From an uncultured Oscillospiraceae bacterium (GTDB taxonomy: Bacteria > Bacillota > Clostridia > Oscillospirales > Ruminococcaceae), in contig CAKQGD010000042.1 of assembly GCA_934232845.1 (NCBI GenBank), forward strand, positions 1 through 15,624: 15,624 nt of DNA, in the 5' to 3' direction. The notes beneath the pieces were generated by a model that saw nothing but the letters and a program-made list of their open reading frames with translations, searched no databases and was not told where the DNA came from. A program made the translations under genes and the position numbers. This document shows, piece after piece, positions 14,445-15,624 of the stretch. Position 1 is the stretch's first letter; each line of letters opens with the position of its first letter.

Positions 14445-14968
14445 ATCAGCAGGGCGCGCATCGCATCAAGACGCTCGCGCACAGTGCCGTCGAGGCGTTT
14501 TCCGTCAATGTCGAGGCGGACGCCGCCGATGCACAACGGATCGGTTTTCGTCGTCAGCTCGACGGGATGCCCCGTCATGGCAGTAAGCTTTTCGCGCAGA
14601 CGGTCAGCCTGTTCCGGCGTCATCGGCGCGGCGCTCACAGCCGTTGCGGTCAGAATACCGTTCGCCTCGTAATAGCGGCGGCGGTATTCGCCGAGGCATC
14701 CGGACAATTCGCGCAGGATGCCGTTTTCGCAGAGGATTTTCAGAAAATTGGCGACGTAGGTGTGTACCCTGCCGCCGAACACTTCGTCAATCAGAGCGCA
14801 GCGTTCCCGTTTCGGAATGCTGGGCTCGGAAAGAAGCTTCATGTATTCGGGAATTTCTTTAAACAAGCCGCAGACGCCGTCGAGCTCGTCGAGGATCTGC
14901 CGGCCGAGGGATTCTTCAACGGCCAGCTCATACAGGCTGCCGCCGTAGGATACGGCCGCGCCGGTCAT
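14426..14968 (-). CDS. atpH: F1Fo ATP synthase subunit delta
   Basis: The 180-residue peripheral-stalk subunit that joins the F1 crown to the b subunits. It follows the family plan: an N-terminal helical domain opening with YGGSLYELAVEE and containing IPKRERCALIDEVFGG and VANFLKIL, then a short C-terminal domain with the G-I-G-G-V-R-L-D motif near residue 150. Delta is the least conserved F1 subunit, but the context is decisive. The ATG at 14968 overlaps the atpF stop in ATGA, so translation is probably coupled. The 3' end forms one arm of the hairpin at 14410-14444. Confidence 0.95.
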   Translation of the reverse strand: MTGAAVSYGGSLYELAVEESLGRQILDELDGVCGLFKEIPEYMKLLSEPSIPKRERCALIDEVFGGRVHTYVANFLKILCENGILRELSGCLGEYRRRYYEANGILTATAVSAAPMTPEQADRLREKLTAMTGHPVELTTKTDPLCIGGVRLDIDGKRLDGTVRERLDAMRALLMGSGNA

Positions 14969-15471
14969 GATGCCTCACCTACATTGCGGATAAACTCCTC
15001 AATGAGTGCCTCGTGGTCTTTTTCTTTGATCTCGCGCTCAACCACCTTGCTGGCAATCTCCATCGCGATCGAACCGATTTCGGTCTTCGCGTCGGAAACC
15101 GCCTTGCGGCGCTGGCGTTCGATATCCTCGTCGGCCTTCTGGCGCAGGCGTGCGGCCTGTTCTCTCGCCTCACCGACGATCTCTTCGCTGCGCTTTGCAG
15201 CGGCGCGGGTCGAGCTTTGTACCAGCTCGTTTGCCTCGGTGCGCGCATCGGCCATGGTCTTTTCATAGTCGGCCTTGAGCGTCTCGGCCTCATCCTTTGC
15301 CTGGGCGGCGTCCTCAATCAGGGCGTTCGCCTGCATCCGGCGCTTTTCAATGACCGCCTGCACCGGGCGGATGAGAAATTTTTTAATCAGAAACATCTGG
15401 ATCAGAAGGTTGCAGATCTGGGCGATAAACGTCCAGGGAGCAATCGTCACCAGCGACTGAAAGGTCTCCAT
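14965..15471 (-). CDS. atpF: F1Fo ATP synthase subunit b
   Basis: The 168-residue peripheral-stalk b subunit. A single N-terminal membrane helix (about residues 7-30, TIAPWTFIAQICNLLIQMFL) is followed by KKFLIRPVQAVIEKRR and a long charged, Ala/Glu/Lys-rich coiled coil to the C-terminus. It anchors alpha3beta3 to the membrane through delta. ATG at 15471 is chosen because GGAGG lies 7 bases upstream; an ATG five codons earlier sits inside that binding site's context and has no site of its own. The stop overlaps the atpH start. Confidence 0.95.
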   Translation of the reverse strand: METFQSLVTIAPWTFIAQICNLLIQMFLIKKFLIRPVQAVIEKRRMQANALIEDAAQAKDEAETLKADYEKTMADARTEANELVQSSTRAAAKRSEEIVGEAREQAARLRQKADEDIERQRRKAVSDAKTEIGSIAMEIASKVVEREIKEKDHEALIEEFIRNVGEAS

Positions 15472-15514
15472 TGGTGTTCCTCCCATCGTACGGATTTGCG
15501 AAGGCGGTTTTCAA

Positions 15515-15624
15515 TCACAGCAGGTTCATGAACATACCGGGCGCAACAAAGATGAGAAGCAGACCCGTAACAAAGCCGTAAATACCGGTCGTTTCAGCAA
15601 TGGCGCAGCCAAGCAGCATGGTGC
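15515..15624 (-). CDS. atpE: F1Fo ATP synthase subunit c, C-terminal part
   Basis: The last 35 codons of the proteolipid c-ring subunit; the N-terminal helix and loop lie beyond the right edge. The visible outer helix contains AIAETTGIYGF, where the glutamate is the ion-binding carboxylate (E. coli Asp61, Ilyobacter Glu65). It ends in the hydrophobic LLLIFVAPGMFMNLL. Two threonines follow the glutamate, and a tyrosine sits five residues after it, as in Na+-binding rings. A 43-base gap leads to atpF. The subunit is usually about 75-90 residues, so roughly half is missing through the window boundary, not through damage. Confidence 0.93.
   Translation of the reverse strand, partial: TMLLGCAIAETTGIYGFVTGLLLIFVAPGMFMNLL

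Overview
The window looks like chromosomal DNA from a Gram-positive, anaerobic-type Firmicute of class Clostridia, probably from the gut Ruminococcaceae/Oscillospiraceae. The grounds are GC-rich coding sequence with AGGAGG-type ribosome binding sites and TTG/GTG starts. The gene families also fit: a long U32 protein with a DUF3656-type region, an AI-2E/YtvI-type permease, a clostridial MATE exporter and an F-type ATP synthase operon. This placement is inferred from style and gene content, not from a marker gene.

Layout. (1) 1-359 holds no gene. It has a good minus-strand promoter that fires out of the window, palindromes near it, and the terminator of the next operon. (2) 360-5139, minus strand, is a four-gene unit read as MATE exporter, uridine kinase, U32 RNA-hydroxylation-type protein and HAD phosphatase. 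Its promoter is at 5177-5185 and its terminator at 262-299. (3) 5285-8623, plus strand, carries a two-domain ABC-F ATPase and then an AI-2E-family permease closed by a strong terminator. The ABC-F promoter and the MATE-operon promoter diverge in the 5140-5321 gap, and both have the extended -10 form TGnTATACT. (4) 8624-10089 is an AT-rich, gene-poor accessory island unlike its surroundings. It holds one unrecognised 147-codon minus-strand ORF with its own consensus extended -10 promoter and a leader hairpin. It also has short repeats, a possible degraded recombinase tail, and a possible 39-residue basic peptide gene on the plus strand. (5) 10090-15624, minus strand, is the distal part of an F1Fo ATP synthase operon in canonical order c(partial)-b-delta-alpha-gamma-beta-epsilon, closed by a 17-bp-stem terminator. 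The a subunit and the start of c lie beyond the right edge.

How it fits together. The ATP synthase genes are tightly packed with stop/start overlaps (b/delta, beta/epsilon), which fits coupled expression of one complex. The last 35 residues of subunit c carry the ion-binding glutamate followed by two threonines, which leaves Na+ coupling open. The udk/U32 overlap recalls the yrrNO-udk arrangement of Bacillus and suggests a link to RNA modification. The island between the permease and the ATP synthase terminator is the only accessory-looking part and the best place to look for something undescribed. I saw no CRISPR array, tRNA, rRNA, intact transposase or recognisable defence or biosynthetic system.
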